This document shows, piece by piece, positions 1 through 7,688 of a DNA stretch of 30,873 nt (its first letter is position 1; the number at the start of each line of letters is the position of its first letter). Under the pieces are notes generated by a model, which worked only from the letters and a program-made list of their open reading frames with translations, ran no database searches and had not been told where the DNA came from. A program made the translations under genes and the position numbers. Origin of the DNA: Patulibacter sp040675535 (lineage in GTDB: Bacteria; Actinomycetota; Thermoleophilia; Solirubrobacterales; Solirubrobacteraceae); contig NZ_JBFAPC010000064.1 of the NCBI RefSeq assembly GCF_040675535.1, positions 1 to 30,873 of the forward strand, read 5' to 3'.

Positions 1-1167
1 GGCGACGTCGTCGGCGTCGACCGCCGCCCGGGCGGGCAGCAGCGGGCGCCCGTCGCGGTCCTCGCGGCCGAGCACCGCCGGGGGGCGGGAGACCCCGTAG
101 AGCGCGTCGCGGACGAGCCCCTCGAGGAACGACAGCTTGTCCTCGACCACGAGCACCGCGTCGACGCCGGCGAGCTGCTGGCGGACGAGGTCGCGGTCCA
201 GCGGCCACGGCAGGTCGAGCCGGACGAGGCGCAGGCCCAGCGCCTCGATCCCGTCCGGGCCGATCCCGAGGTCCTGCAGGGCCCGCAGCACCGCGGAGAA
301 CGCGGGCCCGGCGGCGACGATCGCCAGGCGCGGGGTCGTCGACGACGCGACGACGCGGTTGAGGTCCGCCGCCCGCGCGTACTCGCGGACCCGGTCCAGC
401 CGGCTCGTGAGGAGGTCGAGCTCGGCGTCGAGGTTCGTCGGCGGCAGCAGGACCGGGGCGTGGTGCGCCTCGCGCGGCGCGAACGCCGGGATCCCGTCCA
501 GGACGCCGGAGACGTCGACCACGGCGGTCGCGTCGGCGACGTCGGCGGTGATCTTCAGGCCCGTCCAGAGCCCGGCGTGCCGCGACATCGCGGCGGCGTG
601 GAGCCCGAGCCGCACGACGTCGCCGACGGCCCCCGGCGCCAGGAGCGGGACGACGAGGCTGCGGCAGAGCGGCTCCGACGAGCTCGGGACCGTCGAGCTC
701 TTCGCGGTCGGGTCGTCGCCGATCCACGCCACGGCCCCGCCCAGCGGCGCCGTGCCGGAGAGGTTGCCGTGGCGGATCGCGTCGGCGGCGCGATCGAGGC
801 CGGGGGCCTTCCCGTACCACCAGCCCGTCACGCCCTCGGTCCGGCGCCGGTCGAGCTGCCCGAGGAGCTGCGTGCCCGCGACGGCGGTCGCGGCGAGCTC
901 CTCGTTGAGCCCGGGCCGGAAGACGACGCCCGCGCGGTCCAGGTGCGCGGACGCGGCCTGCATCGCGCGGTCGACCCCGCCGAGAGGGGAGCCCTGGTAC
1001 CCCGAGACGAACGCCCGGGTGTCGAGACCCCGGCGCGCGTCGGCGCGGCGCTGCTCGAGGACGAGCCGGACGAGCGCCCGGATGCCGCTGAGGAGGACGG
1101 GGCCGTCCTCCGCCGTCAGCGCGTCGTCGAGACGCACCGGGCGCTCCGACGACGCGAGCGGGCTCAT
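1..1167 (-). CDS. Indolepyruvate / 2-oxoacid ferredoxin oxidoreductase, fused type, N-terminal part (cut by window edge)
   Basis: An open frame of 389 codons runs from an ATG at 1167 off the left edge without a stop, so only the N-terminal third or so is present (family members with fused alpha and beta parts are usually above 1000 residues). The start reads MSPLASSERPVRLDDALTAE, then a GYQGSPLGGVD motif near residue 57 and a GDDPTAKSSTVPSSSEP block near residue 150, both typical of the thiamine-diphosphate pyruvate-oxidoreductase fold in indolepyruvate ferredoxin oxidoreductases. The family oxidatively decarboxylates 2-oxo acids (arylpyruvates or branched-chain oxo acids) to acyl-CoA with reduction of ferredoxin. 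Its ATG overlaps the stop of the amino-acid dehydrogenase (ATGA), so the two are probably co-transcribed and translationally coupled. The dehydrogenase would supply the oxo acid; this link is inference. The exact substrate cannot be told from this part. Confidence 0.85.
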   Translation of the reverse strand, partial: MSPLASSERPVRLDDALTAEDGPVLLSGIRALVRLVLEQRRADARRGLDTRAFVSGYQGSPLGGVDRAMQAASAHLDRAGVVFRPGLNEELAATAVAGTQLLGQLDRRRTEGVTGWWYGKAPGLDRAADAIRHGNLSGTAPLGGAVAWIGDDPTAKSSTVPSSSEPLCRSLVVPLLAPGAVGDVVRLGLHAAAMSRHAGLWTGLKITADVADATAVVDVSGVLDGIPAFAPREAHHAPVLLPPTNLDAELDLLTSRLDRVREYARAADLNRVVASSTTPRLAIVAAGPAFSAVLRALQDLGIGPDGIEALGLRLVRLDLPWPLDRDLVRQQLAGVDAVLVVEDKLSFLEGLVRDALYGVSRPPAVLGREDRDGRPLLPARAAVDADDVA

Positions 1168-2327
1168 GCGGCGAGCCCGGCGACGAGACGGTCGGTCGCA
1201 GGCGCCGCGGTGGGCCCGGAGGCGTCGCGCCGGGCGCGGGCGATGCGGTCGGCCGCGAGCGCCTCGGCGGCGTCCAGCGGCGTGCCGCCGGCGGCCGAGG
1301 CGTCGGCCAGGACGGCGCCGACGCGGTCGCCGACCGCCAGGACCGCGGCGCGCAGGCGCCCGGCGTCCCAGCCGGCCCGCAGCGCGTGGATGTGGATCAC
1401 GCCGCCGGCGTTGGCGAGGAAGTCCGGGACGTAGAGGACGCCGCGCCCGGCGAGCCGGTCCGCGTCGGCGCGCTCGGCCAGGGTGTCGTTCGCCGCGCCG
1501 GCGACGATCCGGCAGCGCAGCCGCGGGATCGTCCGCTCGTCCAGCACCCGGGCGACCGCGCAGGGCGCGAAGACGTCGCACTCCGTCGTGAGGACGTCGT
1601 CCGCGGCGACCACGGAGCCGCCCACGTCCGCGGCGACGGCCGACGCGCGGACGGGATCGACGTCGGCGACGAGCACCGTGCCGCCGGAGTCCCGGACCAG
1701 CCGCGCGAGCGTGGCGCCCACGTGGCCGGCGCCCTGGACGAGCACCCGGACCCCGGCGAGGCCGTCCCGCCCGTCGGTGTGGCGGACCGCGGCGAGGACG
1801 GCCGCGTGGACGCCGAGCGCCGTCCACGGGGACGGGTCCTCGTCGGCGCACGAGACCGTGGCGCCGGCGCGCCCCATCGTCGCGAGGTCGGCCGTCGTGG
1901 TGCCCATGTCGACGCCCGGCAGGTACGCGCCGCCGAGGCCGGCGACGGCGCGTCCGAACGCCGCCATCAGCGCCGCGCGGTCCGGGACCGGGCCGTCGTC
2001 GAGGATCACGGCCTTGCCGCCGCCGTAGGGCAGCCCGGCGGCCGCGTTCTTCAGCGTCATCGCGGCGGCGAGGCGCTGCGCCTCGCGGATCCCGGCGGCG
2101 GCGTCGGGGTAGCGCTTGAGGCGGACCCCGCCGAGCGCCGGCCCGAGCGTCGTGTCGTCCAGGGCGATCGCCGCCCGCAGCCCGCTGGCCGCGTCGTGCA
2201 CGAGGACGAGCCGCTCGCCGGCGAAGAGGTCGTCGCCAGCGGCGGACGGGGATCCCGGGAGCGTCCGGCCGGTCGTCCGGTCGTCGGCCTGGCGCGGGTC
2301 GGAGCTGGTCATGACGGCAGCAGACAC
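1164..2327 (-). CDS. Glu/Leu/Phe/Val dehydrogenase (leucine/phenylalanine dehydrogenase type)
   Basis: 387 residues from a GTG at 2327. An in-frame ATG at 2312 is an alternative start, and neither has a good ribosome site. The NAD-dependent oxidative deamination family is shown by MTLKNAAAGLPYGGGKAVI (residues 90-108), in which K93 and K105 correspond to the paired substrate and catalytic lysines of leucine dehydrogenases. A Rossmann turn VQGAGHVG lies at 198-205. The N-terminal 30 residues are low-complexity and probably not part of the fold. The gene leads directly into the oxidoreductase with a 4-nt overlap and is divergent from an Lrp-type regulator. The expected role is to deaminate a branched-chain or aromatic amino acid to its 2-oxo acid for the next enzyme. 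Leucine versus phenylalanine preference cannot be decided from sequence alone. Confidence 0.87.
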   Translation of the reverse strand: MSAAVMTSSDPRQADDRTTGRTLPGSPSAAGDDLFAGERLVLVHDAASGLRAAIALDDTTLGPALGGVRLKRYPDAAAGIREAQRLAAAMTLKNAAAGLPYGGGKAVILDDGPVPDRAALMAAFGRAVAGLGGAYLPGVDMGTTTADLATMGRAGATVSCADEDPSPWTALGVHAAVLAAVRHTDGRDGLAGVRVLVQGAGHVGATLARLVRDSGGTVLVADVDPVRASAVAADVGGSVVAADDVLTTECDVFAPCAVARVLDERTIPRLRCRIVAGAANDTLAERADADRLAGRGVLYVPDFLANAGGVIHIHALRAGWDAGRLRAAVLAVGDRVGAVLADASAAGGTPLDAAEALAADRIARARRDASGPTAAPATDRLVAGLAA

Positions 2328-2449
2328 CGCGCCCGCCGCGCGGGCAAGCCACGCGCACGGTTCGGGCGCGCCGAGCCCGTTCGAGCACGCACACGACCCG
2401 CCGGCGCTCGTTTCGTGCGCGGCAGGGTGGAGCGGCGTACCGTTGCGGC
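2328..2449. promoter_or_regulatory. Divergent intergenic region between the dehydrogenase operon and lrp
   Basis: This 122-bp spacer separates two divergently transcribed units and must hold both promoters. Lrp/AsnC proteins commonly regulate the adjacent divergent operon, so an operator here is expected (inference). A TACCGT at 2438-2443 sits 6 nt before the regulator's ATG and is a plausible -10 for a leaderless transcript. No clear -35 or long palindrome was found. Confidence 0.4.
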
Positions 2450-2899
2450 ATGCCCGTCCCCGTCGCCATCGACGAGATCGATCGCCGGATCATCGACCTG
2501 CTGCGCGAGGACGCGCGGCGGACGATCGCCGACATCGCCGAGCGGGTGAGCCTCTCCCCCGCGCCGGTGCGCCGGCGGATCGACCGCCTCGAGCGCACCG
2601 GGGTCATCACCGGCTACACGGTCCTCGTGGACCCGGCGGCGCTCGGCCCCTCGGTGGAGGCGTACGTCGAGCTGCGCTTCACCGGCAACACGGACGTCAC
2701 CGAGATCGTCGCGTCGGCGCGGCGCGTCCCCGAGGTCGAGGAGGTCGCGACGACCGCCGGCGACCCCGACGCGCTCGTCCGCGTGCGCGTACAGAGCGTC
2801 GAGCACCTCCAGCACGTCATCAACGGGCTGCGCCACACCGGTCACGTCACGGGCACGAAGACCCTGATGGTGCTCAGCCGCTGGCGCCGCGGCGGCTGA
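2450..2899 (+). CDS. Lrp/AsnC family transcriptional regulator
   Basis: 149 residues, the usual length for the family. Residues 7-55 form the winged helix-turn-helix (IDEIDRRIIDLLREDAR opening, then IADIAERVSLSPAPVRRRI). Residues about 66-145 form the RAM ligand-binding ferredoxin-like domain, with the typical TGVITGYTVLVDP linker. Family members form dimers or octamers and respond to amino acids. This gene is divergent from an amino-acid dehydrogenase and a 2-oxoacid oxidoreductase, so it most likely senses the amino acid they degrade (inference). The ATG has no Shine-Dalgarno sequence but has TACCGT ending 6 nt upstream, suggesting a leaderless mRNA. Confidence 0.92.
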   Translation: MPVPVAIDEIDRRIIDLLREDARRTIADIAERVSLSPAPVRRRIDRLERTGVITGYTVLVDPAALGPSVEAYVELRFTGNTDVTEIVASARRVPEVEEVATTAGDPDALVRVRVQSVEHLQHVINGLRHTGHVTGTKTLMVLSRWRRGG

Positions 2900-2925
2900 G
2901 GCGCGGGCGGCGGCCCGGAGCGGGC

Positions 2926-2947
2926 GGGAGGGCCGGGAAGCCCTCCC
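2926..2947. terminator. Bidirectional terminator between convergent lrp and the divIVA-like gene
   Basis: GGGAGGGC and GCCCTCCC form a perfect 8-bp stem around a 6-nt CGGGAA loop, 26 nt after the lrp stop and 13 nt beyond the stop of the converging gene. There is no T run, as is common in such GC-rich genomes. Confidence 0.55.
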
Positions 2948-2960
2948 CGAGCCGGTGGGC

Positions 2961-3830
2961 TCAGCCGCCCTGCTTGGCGTACAGCTCGTCGAGCAGCGAG
3001 GCGCGGTCGTCCAGCGCGTAGCGCTCGTCGAGGTGCGCCTCGATCTCGTCGCGCGGGACGCCGTCGAGCACGAGGTTCAGCGCGACCATCCGGGCGCCGG
3101 CGACGTCCGTGCTGCGGGGCGCCTCGGGCAGGCCCGACAGCGGCAGCTCGGGGGCGAGCGGCTCCTCGTCGACGACCAGCGCGTCGACCCGCTCGGGCTC
3201 CTCGACGGGCTCGGGCTCCGGCTCGGGGACGAGCTCGGCCTCCGGCGGGACCGGGGCGGCGGGCGGGACGACGGCGCCGGTGGCCGCGACGGGCGCGGGG
3301 GCCGCGGCCGGGGCGGCGGGCTCGGACGTGCGGTCGGGCGCGCCAGACCCGAGGCCGCCGACCTCGACGACCTGGGCGTGGAGCGTGGCCAGATCGGCGC
3401 CGACGCCGCCGGCGGCGGAGCGGATGTTGGTCAGGAGGCCCGACACGGTGCTCTCGAGGGCGTTGATGCGCTGGAGCATGAGCGCCGTGGCCTCCTGGAC
3501 CGCCGCGACGTGGGCCTGGGCCTCGGAGGACGCGGCCTCGCGCGTCGCGCGGGCGTCGTCGTCCGCGGCGCCGCGGGCGGCCGCCGCGTCCTGCTCGGCG
3601 GCGCGCTCGATCTCGGCCGCGGTCGTCTCGGCGGCCTCGACGATCCCGCGGATCCGCTCCGACGCGCTGGTGGCGAGCGACGCGGTCGGCTCGGGTGCGG
3701 GGGCCGACGAGCGCAGGGCCTCGACCTCCGTCGCGATCCCGGCGAGGTGCTCGTCGACGGCGACCGTCTCGTACCCGCGGCGGGAGATGGGGAAGTCGCG
3801 CTTCTCGATGCTCTGACGGTCCAGTGACAT
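2961..3830 (-). CDS. DivIVA-domain protein with coiled coil and conserved C-terminal tail
   Basis: 289 residues from the ATG at 3830, chosen because the conserved N-terminus begins there and AAGGGA lies about 8 nt upstream; the frame stays open further upstream. Residues 9-30 (KRDFPISRRGYETVAVDEHL) match the DivIVA membrane-curvature motif F-x3-RRGY-x3-VD. Residues about 35-150 are Ala/Glu-rich coiled coil. Residues about 165-230 are a Pro/Glu/Ala-rich acidic linker. Residues about 245-289 are a compact charged tail (MVALNLVLDGVPRDEIEAHL onward). DivIVA-like proteins sit at poles or septa and organise cell-wall growth or division; the role here is inferred from that domain only. The tail looks like a domain shared by related actinobacterial DivIVA proteins, from memory rather than a search. 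Confidence 0.82.
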   Translation of the reverse strand: MSLDRQSIEKRDFPISRRGYETVAVDEHLAGIATEVEALRSSAPAPEPTASLATSASERIRGIVEAAETTAAEIERAAEQDAAAARGAADDDARATREAASSEAQAHVAAVQEATALMLQRINALESTVSGLLTNIRSAAGGVGADLATLHAQVVEVGGLGSGAPDRTSEPAAPAAAPAPVAATGAVVPPAAPVPPEAELVPEPEPEPVEEPERVDALVVDEEPLAPELPLSGLPEAPRSTDVAGARMVALNLVLDGVPRDEIEAHLDERYALDDRASLLDELYAKQGG

Positions 3831-3936
3831 ACGCAGGGTCCCTTCGGACGTTCGGAGGCCGGCCGCGGCCGAATCTATACGACCGTGGCCGGCGCGACCG
3901 ACCTCGTCGACCGCTGGAGCGGATCCTGCGGGGCGG

Positions 3937-4737
3937 TCAGCCGCACAGCGCCACGCCGTCGGGTGTCCGCTCCACCAGGCCGTCGCGCACGAGCGCGTCG
4001 ACCGCGCGCTCCACGCGGGCGGCGTCCAGGGCGTCCGGCCACGGCTCGCCGTTCGCGAGCGACGCGACGATCCGGCCGCGGACGTAGCGGTCGCTGTCCT
4101 CGAACCGCTCCCGGGTCCCCCGCGCCGCCCGCGGCGGCACGACGACGCGCCCGGCGGACCGGCACCAGCGCGCGGCGGGGCAGCGCGGGCAGTCCGCCGC
4201 GCGGGACCGGCAGACGACGGCGCCGAGCTCCATCGCCGCCTGGTTCCAGGTCGGGGCCCGGTCGTCGTCGGGCAGCAGCTCGTCCGGTCCCCCGAGGCCG
4301 AGCCGCTCGCTGATCCGCACGACGTTCGTGTCGACCGCGGCGACCCGCTCGCCGAACGCGAACGACGCCACGGCGGCGGCGGTGTAGGGCCCGATCCCCG
4401 GCAGCGCGCGCAGGCCGCGCGCGTCGGCCGGCCAGCCGTCGCGGGCGACCACGACGCACGCGTCCTGCAGCCGCACGGCCCGGGAGTTGTAGCCGAGCCC
4501 GACCCAGGCACCGAGCACGTCGCGGCGCTCGGCGGCGGCCAGGGCCGCCGCGGTCGGCCAGCGGTCGATCCAGGCCTCGAACCGCGGCACGACCCGGGAG
4601 ACCTGGGTCTGCTGCAGCATCACCTCGGAGACGAGGATCGCGTAGGGGTCGTCGGTGCGCCGCCACGGGAGGTCGCGGGCGACCTCGTCGTACCAGGCCA
4701 GCACCGCGTCGCGGGCGGCCTCGCGGTCGGCGGACAT
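3937..4737 (-). CDS. mutY: A/G-specific adenine glycosylase MutY
   Basis: 266 residues. MutY removes adenine mispaired with 8-oxoguanine in base-excision repair. SEVMLQQTQV at 37-46 carries the catalytic Glu (E38). LPGIGPYTAAAV at 112-123 is the helix-hairpin-helix. VDTNV at 135-139 has the catalytic Asp (D136). Cysteines 176, 183, 186 and 192 give the C-x6-C-x2-C-x5-C [4Fe-4S] ligand set. The protein is short: after the cluster only about 70 residues remain, a small winged-helix-like end, so the C-terminal NUDIX-like 8-oxoG recognition domain of E. coli MutY is missing. Short MutY proteins are common in actinobacteria. TACCCT (complement of 4745-4750) lies 7 nt before the ATG, so the transcript may be leaderless. 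Confidence 0.93.
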   Translation of the reverse strand: MSADREAARDAVLAWYDEVARDLPWRRTDDPYAILVSEVMLQQTQVSRVVPRFEAWIDRWPTAAALAAAERRDVLGAWVGLGYNSRAVRLQDACVVVARDGWPADARGLRALPGIGPYTAAAVASFAFGERVAAVDTNVVRISERLGLGGPDELLPDDDRAPTWNQAAMELGAVVCRSRAADCPRCPAARWCRSAGRVVVPPRAARGTRERFEDSDRYVRGRIVASLANGEPWPDALDAARVERAVDALVRDGLVERTPDGVALCG

Positions 4738-4744
4738 CCCGCGC

Positions 4745-4750
4745 AGGGTA
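4745..4750 (-). promoter_or_regulatory. Candidate -10 (TACCCT) of mutY, leaderless spacing
   Basis: TAnnnT hexamer on the minus strand ends 7 nt before the mutY ATG. It lies just outside the terminator of the upstream gene. No -35 is evident. Confidence 0.4.
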
Positions 4751-4755
4751 GCCGC

Positions 4756-4783
4756 GGGCGGGGCGCGACGGCGCGCCCCGCCC
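4756..4783 (-). terminator. Terminator of the secreted Ig-like protein gene
   Basis: A perfect 12-bp stem (GGGCGGGGCGCG / CGCGCCCCGCCC) with a 4-nt loop, starting 6 nt beyond the stop codon at 4790. It separates this gene from mutY, which appears to have its own promoter. Confidence 0.7.
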
Positions 4784-4789
4784 GTGCGC

Positions 4790-6142
4790 TCACCGCTTCT
4801 TCGTCGCCTTGGGCTTGTTACCCGGCAGGTAGAAGGTCTTGCCCTTCTTCGTGACGCGCAGCGACAGGGTGCGGCGGTTGCTGATCGGGCCCGGACGGAC
4901 GATCCGGTACGTCAGCTGGATCTTGCGGGTGTCGACGCGGCTGGACACGATGTACGTGAAGCGCCCGTTGGTGCGGGTCTTCAGGCCGGTCTTCGCCAGC
5001 GTCTTCTTGCCGTTGGCGAGCACGTGGTAGACGTCGAGCCGGACGCCGGCGATGCCCTTGCCCTTCTTGTCGACGACGTCGCCGCGCAGCGTCGTGCGCC
5101 GGCCGACGTTCACCGTGATCGAGCGCGGGTGCTTCTTGCCCTTCACGAACCACGCGCGGAACGACGCGGTGCGCAGGCGCTCGTAGTCGGCGGCGGTGCC
5201 GTCGACGTTGGCCTTCGGGAACGGCACGGCGCTGACCGTGGTCGTGTTGCCGGCGGCGTCCTGCACGTCCGTCTGGACCGTGTGCGGCCCCGGCGACAGC
5301 TTGCGGTAGTCCACGGCGACCTCGCGACCGGCGACGCTCGGGGCGCACGGCTGCGGGGAGAGGAACTGGTTCGTGTCCGGGGTCGCGGGGTCCGCGTCGG
5401 CGCAGTTCGCGTCGCCGAGACCCTCGTTGAGGAACGGCTGCCCGTCGACGAGCGTGCGGACCCGGTAGAGCCCGCCGCCGACGTCGGACGCGTCGAACTT
5501 CGTGCGCAGGATCCCGGAGGTGTCGCCGGAGTCCGTCTGCTGGACGTTGCCGACGGTCGGGGCCGCCGGGTCCTTCAGGGTGACGACGGCCTGCTGGACG
5601 GCGACCGACGCCGTGGGATTCGCGCAGGTCGACCCCGTGCTGGGGAAGCAGCGCAAGCTCAGGGACAGCCCCGAGGCGTCAAGGCCGGGCTTGGACACCG
5701 GAGCCGTCAGGTCCGCCTGGTCCTGGTCGTCCTTCAGCTGCGTGAGGCTCTCGAGTCCGCCTCCGGACGCCTGTCCGTCGGCGTTGAGCTCGTACGAGAG
5801 CCGCGAGGCCTTGGCGCCGGCGAAGCCCTGGGTCGCACGGGCGAGCTGGACGGCGGCGACCCGGGTGCCCGCGGGCGCCGCGAACGTCCAGGCGGCGCGC
5901 GTCGTGTCCGCCGCGTTCAGGCCGATCGTCAGCGAGAATGGACCGCCGCCGGCACAACCGTCGGTGGCTCCGGCGCCGGCCGTGGCGGCGGGCGTCCAAC
6001 CCGCCACGCCCGCCGGCGATCCGTTGGGCCCCTTGCAGGAGTAGAAGTCGTACGTGCCGGCAGCGCCGGCCGATGGGGCGAGCGCGAGCACGGCGCTGAT
6101 CGTGGCGGCGCCGAGGGCGCCCGCCAGCAGAGAGCGGGACAT
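4790..6142 (-). CDS. Secreted protein with Ig-like domains and basic C-terminus, function unknown
   Basis: 450 residues. The N-terminus MSRSLLAGALGAATISAVLA plus APSAGAAG is a Sec signal peptide with likely cleavage near residue 28. The first half (about 29-180) is a Gly/Ala/Thr-rich domain with four cysteines resembling secreted concanavalin-like surface proteins. Residues about 190-310 resemble a bacterial Ig-like domain (VRTLVDGQPF, GPHTVQTDVQDAAGN). Residues about 335-440 look like a carboxypeptidase-regulatory or other beta-sandwich repeat (TTLRGDVVDKKGKGIAGVRL), ending in a Lys/Arg-rich tail with no LPxTG or membrane anchor. AAGAAGGA lies 7 nt before the ATG, a clear ribosome site, so the mRNA has a leader, unlike many neighbours. 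No specific function is recognised; an extracellular matrix or surface role is inference. Confidence 0.8.
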   Translation of the reverse strand: MSRSLLAGALGAATISAVLALAPSAGAAGTYDFYSCKGPNGSPAGVAGWTPAATAGAGATDGCAGGGPFSLTIGLNAADTTRAAWTFAAPAGTRVAAVQLARATQGFAGAKASRLSYELNADGQASGGGLESLTQLKDDQDQADLTAPVSKPGLDASGLSLSLRCFPSTGSTCANPTASVAVQQAVVTLKDPAAPTVGNVQQTDSGDTSGILRTKFDASDVGGGLYRVRTLVDGQPFLNEGLGDANCADADPATPDTNQFLSPQPCAPSVAGREVAVDYRKLSPGPHTVQTDVQDAAGNTTTVSAVPFPKANVDGTAADYERLRTASFRAWFVKGKKHPRSITVNVGRRTTLRGDVVDKKGKGIAGVRLDVYHVLANGKKTLAKTGLKTRTNGRFTYIVSSRVDTRKIQLTYRIVRPGPISNRRTLSLRVTKKGKTFYLPGNKPKATKKR

Positions 6143-6230
6143 GGGGGTGTCCTTCTTGGTCGGTGGAGCGGTAGGGGGAGGACCGCGGACGCCGGCGCCC
6201 GCAGGGGCGGCACGTCACACGAACGTGCGG

Positions 6231-6268
6231 ATCCTATGCGCACGACGCAACAGTGCGCGCACGACGCA
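6231..6268 (-). promoter_or_regulatory. Candidate promoter and direct-repeat operator of the secreted protein gene
   Basis: On the minus strand TAGGAT (complement of 6231-6236) could be a -10 giving a leader of about 80 nt. Directly upstream lie two identical 12-bp copies of GCGCACGACGCA (6238-6249 and 6257-6268), repeated every 19 bp, where the -35 and activator sites would be. Repeat identity is seen directly; regulatory function is inference. Confidence 0.4.
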
Positions 6269-6282
6269 CGCCAAGTTGCCGA

Positions 6283-6300
6283 CGACCGGGTGGCCGGTCG
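6283..6300 (-). terminator. Candidate terminator of dapC
   Basis: CGACCGG and CCGGTCG form a 7-bp stem with GTGG loop, 16 nt beyond the dapC stop at 6316. Confidence 0.4.
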
Positions 6301-6315
6301 CCGCTCCGGCGGCGA

Positions 6316-7530
6316 TCAGCCGCGCAGTCCCGCCAGGCGCGACGCGGCGTCGTCGATGACGTCCTCGCGCTTGCAGTACGCGAAGCGCACCAGGCTCCGG
6401 CCGAGGTCCGGGTCGTCGCAGAACACCGAGACCGGCACCCCCACGACCCCGCAGCGCTCCGGCAGCGAGCGGCAGAACGCGGCGCCGTCCGGCTCGCCGA
6501 TCGAGGCGACGTCGACGACCGCGAAGTACCCGCCCTGGGGCACGTAGGTGGTCAGGCCCGCGGCCTCCAGGCCCGCACACAGGCGGTCGCGGCGGGCGCG
6601 CAGCGTGTCGCGGGCGGCGGCGAAGAACGCGTCGTCCAGCGCCAGGGCCCCGGCGACGGCGTGCTGCAGCGGCCCGTGGCCCGAGAAGGTCAGGAACTGC
6701 TTGGCGGTCGCCACGGCCGTCACGAGGTCCGGCGGCCCGGTCACCCAGCCGACCTTCCAGCCGGTCAGGGCGAACGTCTTCCCGGCCGACGAGACGGTCA
6801 GCGTGCGCTCGGCCATCCCGGGGAGCGTCGCCAGCGGGACGTGCGGGACGTCGAACGCCAGGTGCTCGTACACCTCGTCGCAGATCGCGACCAGGTCGAA
6901 CTCGCGGCAGACCGCCGCGATCTGCTCGAGCTCGTCCCGGTCGAACACCTTGCCGGTCGGGTTGTGCGGCGAGTTCAGCACCAGCGCGCGGGCGGCCTTG
7001 CCGGCCCCCGGACGCGCTCCGGGGCCCGTCCCCCGCGCCGCCCCGTCGCGTTCGCCCCGGACCGCGGCGCGCAGCGCGTCGACGTCGAGGCCGAAGGCGG
7101 GTGGACGGAGCGCGACGGTGCGCCGCTCGGCGCCGGCCATCGCGATCCCCGCGGCGTAGGAGTCGTAGTACGGCTCGAGGGTGACGACGGCGTCGCCGGG
7201 CTCCAGCACGCCGAGGAGCGCCGCTGCGATGCCCTCCGTCGCACCGACGGTCACCTGGACCTGGGTGTCGGGGTCCAGCTCGCGGCCGTACCAGCGGCGC
7301 GCGTGCACAGCGACGGCCGCTCGCAGCTCCGGGATCCCCCGCGCCGGGGTGTACTGGTTCGGGCCCGCGAGCAGCGCCGCGGCGGCGGCCTCGACCACGG
7401 GGCGCGGCCCGTCCTCGTCCGGGAACCCCTGGCCCAGGTTGATCGCGCCCGTCCGCGCGGCCAGCGCGGTCATCTCGGCGAAGATCGTCGTCCCGAACCC
7501 GCGCAGGCGGGTGGCGGTCTCGTGCGGCAT
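6316..7530 (-). CDS. dapC: PLP-dependent class I/II aminotransferase, probable N-succinyldiaminopimelate aminotransferase DapC
   Basis: 404 residues from the ATG at 7530; the frame is open further upstream, but homology starts here. Fold-type I signatures are NLGQGFPDEDGP (31-42), NSPHNPTGKVF (186-196, with the cofactor-binding Asn), CDEVYEHL (217-224) and SSAGKTFALTGWK (248-259) with the Schiff-base lysine K251. The order and wording of these motifs closely resemble actinobacterial DapC proteins of the Rv0858c type, which act in lysine/meso-diaminopimelate synthesis. Kynurenine- or methionine-type aminotransferases look similar, so the substrate is not certain. A Gly/Ala/Arg-rich insertion (about 159-181) lies just before the NSPHNPTG strand. 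TACGCT ends 7 nt before the start, suggesting leaderless transcription. Confidence 0.85.
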   Translation of the reverse strand: MPHETATRLRGFGTTIFAEMTALAARTGAINLGQGFPDEDGPRPVVEAAAAALLAGPNQYTPARGIPELRAAVAVHARRWYGRELDPDTQVQVTVGATEGIAAALLGVLEPGDAVVTLEPYYDSYAAGIAMAGAERRTVALRPPAFGLDVDALRAAVRGERDGAARGTGPGARPGAGKAARALVLNSPHNPTGKVFDRDELEQIAAVCREFDLVAICDEVYEHLAFDVPHVPLATLPGMAERTLTVSSAGKTFALTGWKVGWVTGPPDLVTAVATAKQFLTFSGHGPLQHAVAGALALDDAFFAAARDTLRARRDRLCAGLEAAGLTTYVPQGGYFAVVDVASIGEPDGAAFCRSLPERCGVVGVPVSVFCDDPDLGRSLVRFAYCKREDVIDDAASRLAGLRG

Positions 7531-7537
7531 GCGGGCC

Positions 7538-7543
7538 AGCGTA
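7538..7543 (-). promoter_or_regulatory. Candidate -10 (TACGCT) of dapC, leaderless spacing
   Basis: TAnnnT hexamer on the minus strand, 7 nt before the ATG at 7530, with no Shine-Dalgarno sequence between. Confidence 0.4.
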
Positions 7544-7657
7544 GGCCGTCGCGGCCGCCTTCCGCGTTCCAGGCCGCGACGACCCGCCCGGCCGCCGGCC
7601 TCTCCCCCTCGTCCCGGGCGACCATCGGCGGGGGGCCGCCGGGGCGCCGGCTCGACC

Positions 7658-7671
7658 TCGAGCACGCTCGA
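7658..7671. promoter_or_regulatory. Short inverted repeat upstream of the quinone-oxidoreductase-like gene
   Basis: TCGAG-CACG-CTCGA, 18 nt before the ATG at 7689 in the divergent spacer with dapC. It could be an operator half-site pair; evidence is only the symmetry. Confidence 0.2.
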
Positions 7672-7688
7672 AGGTGTGGGATGGGCCG

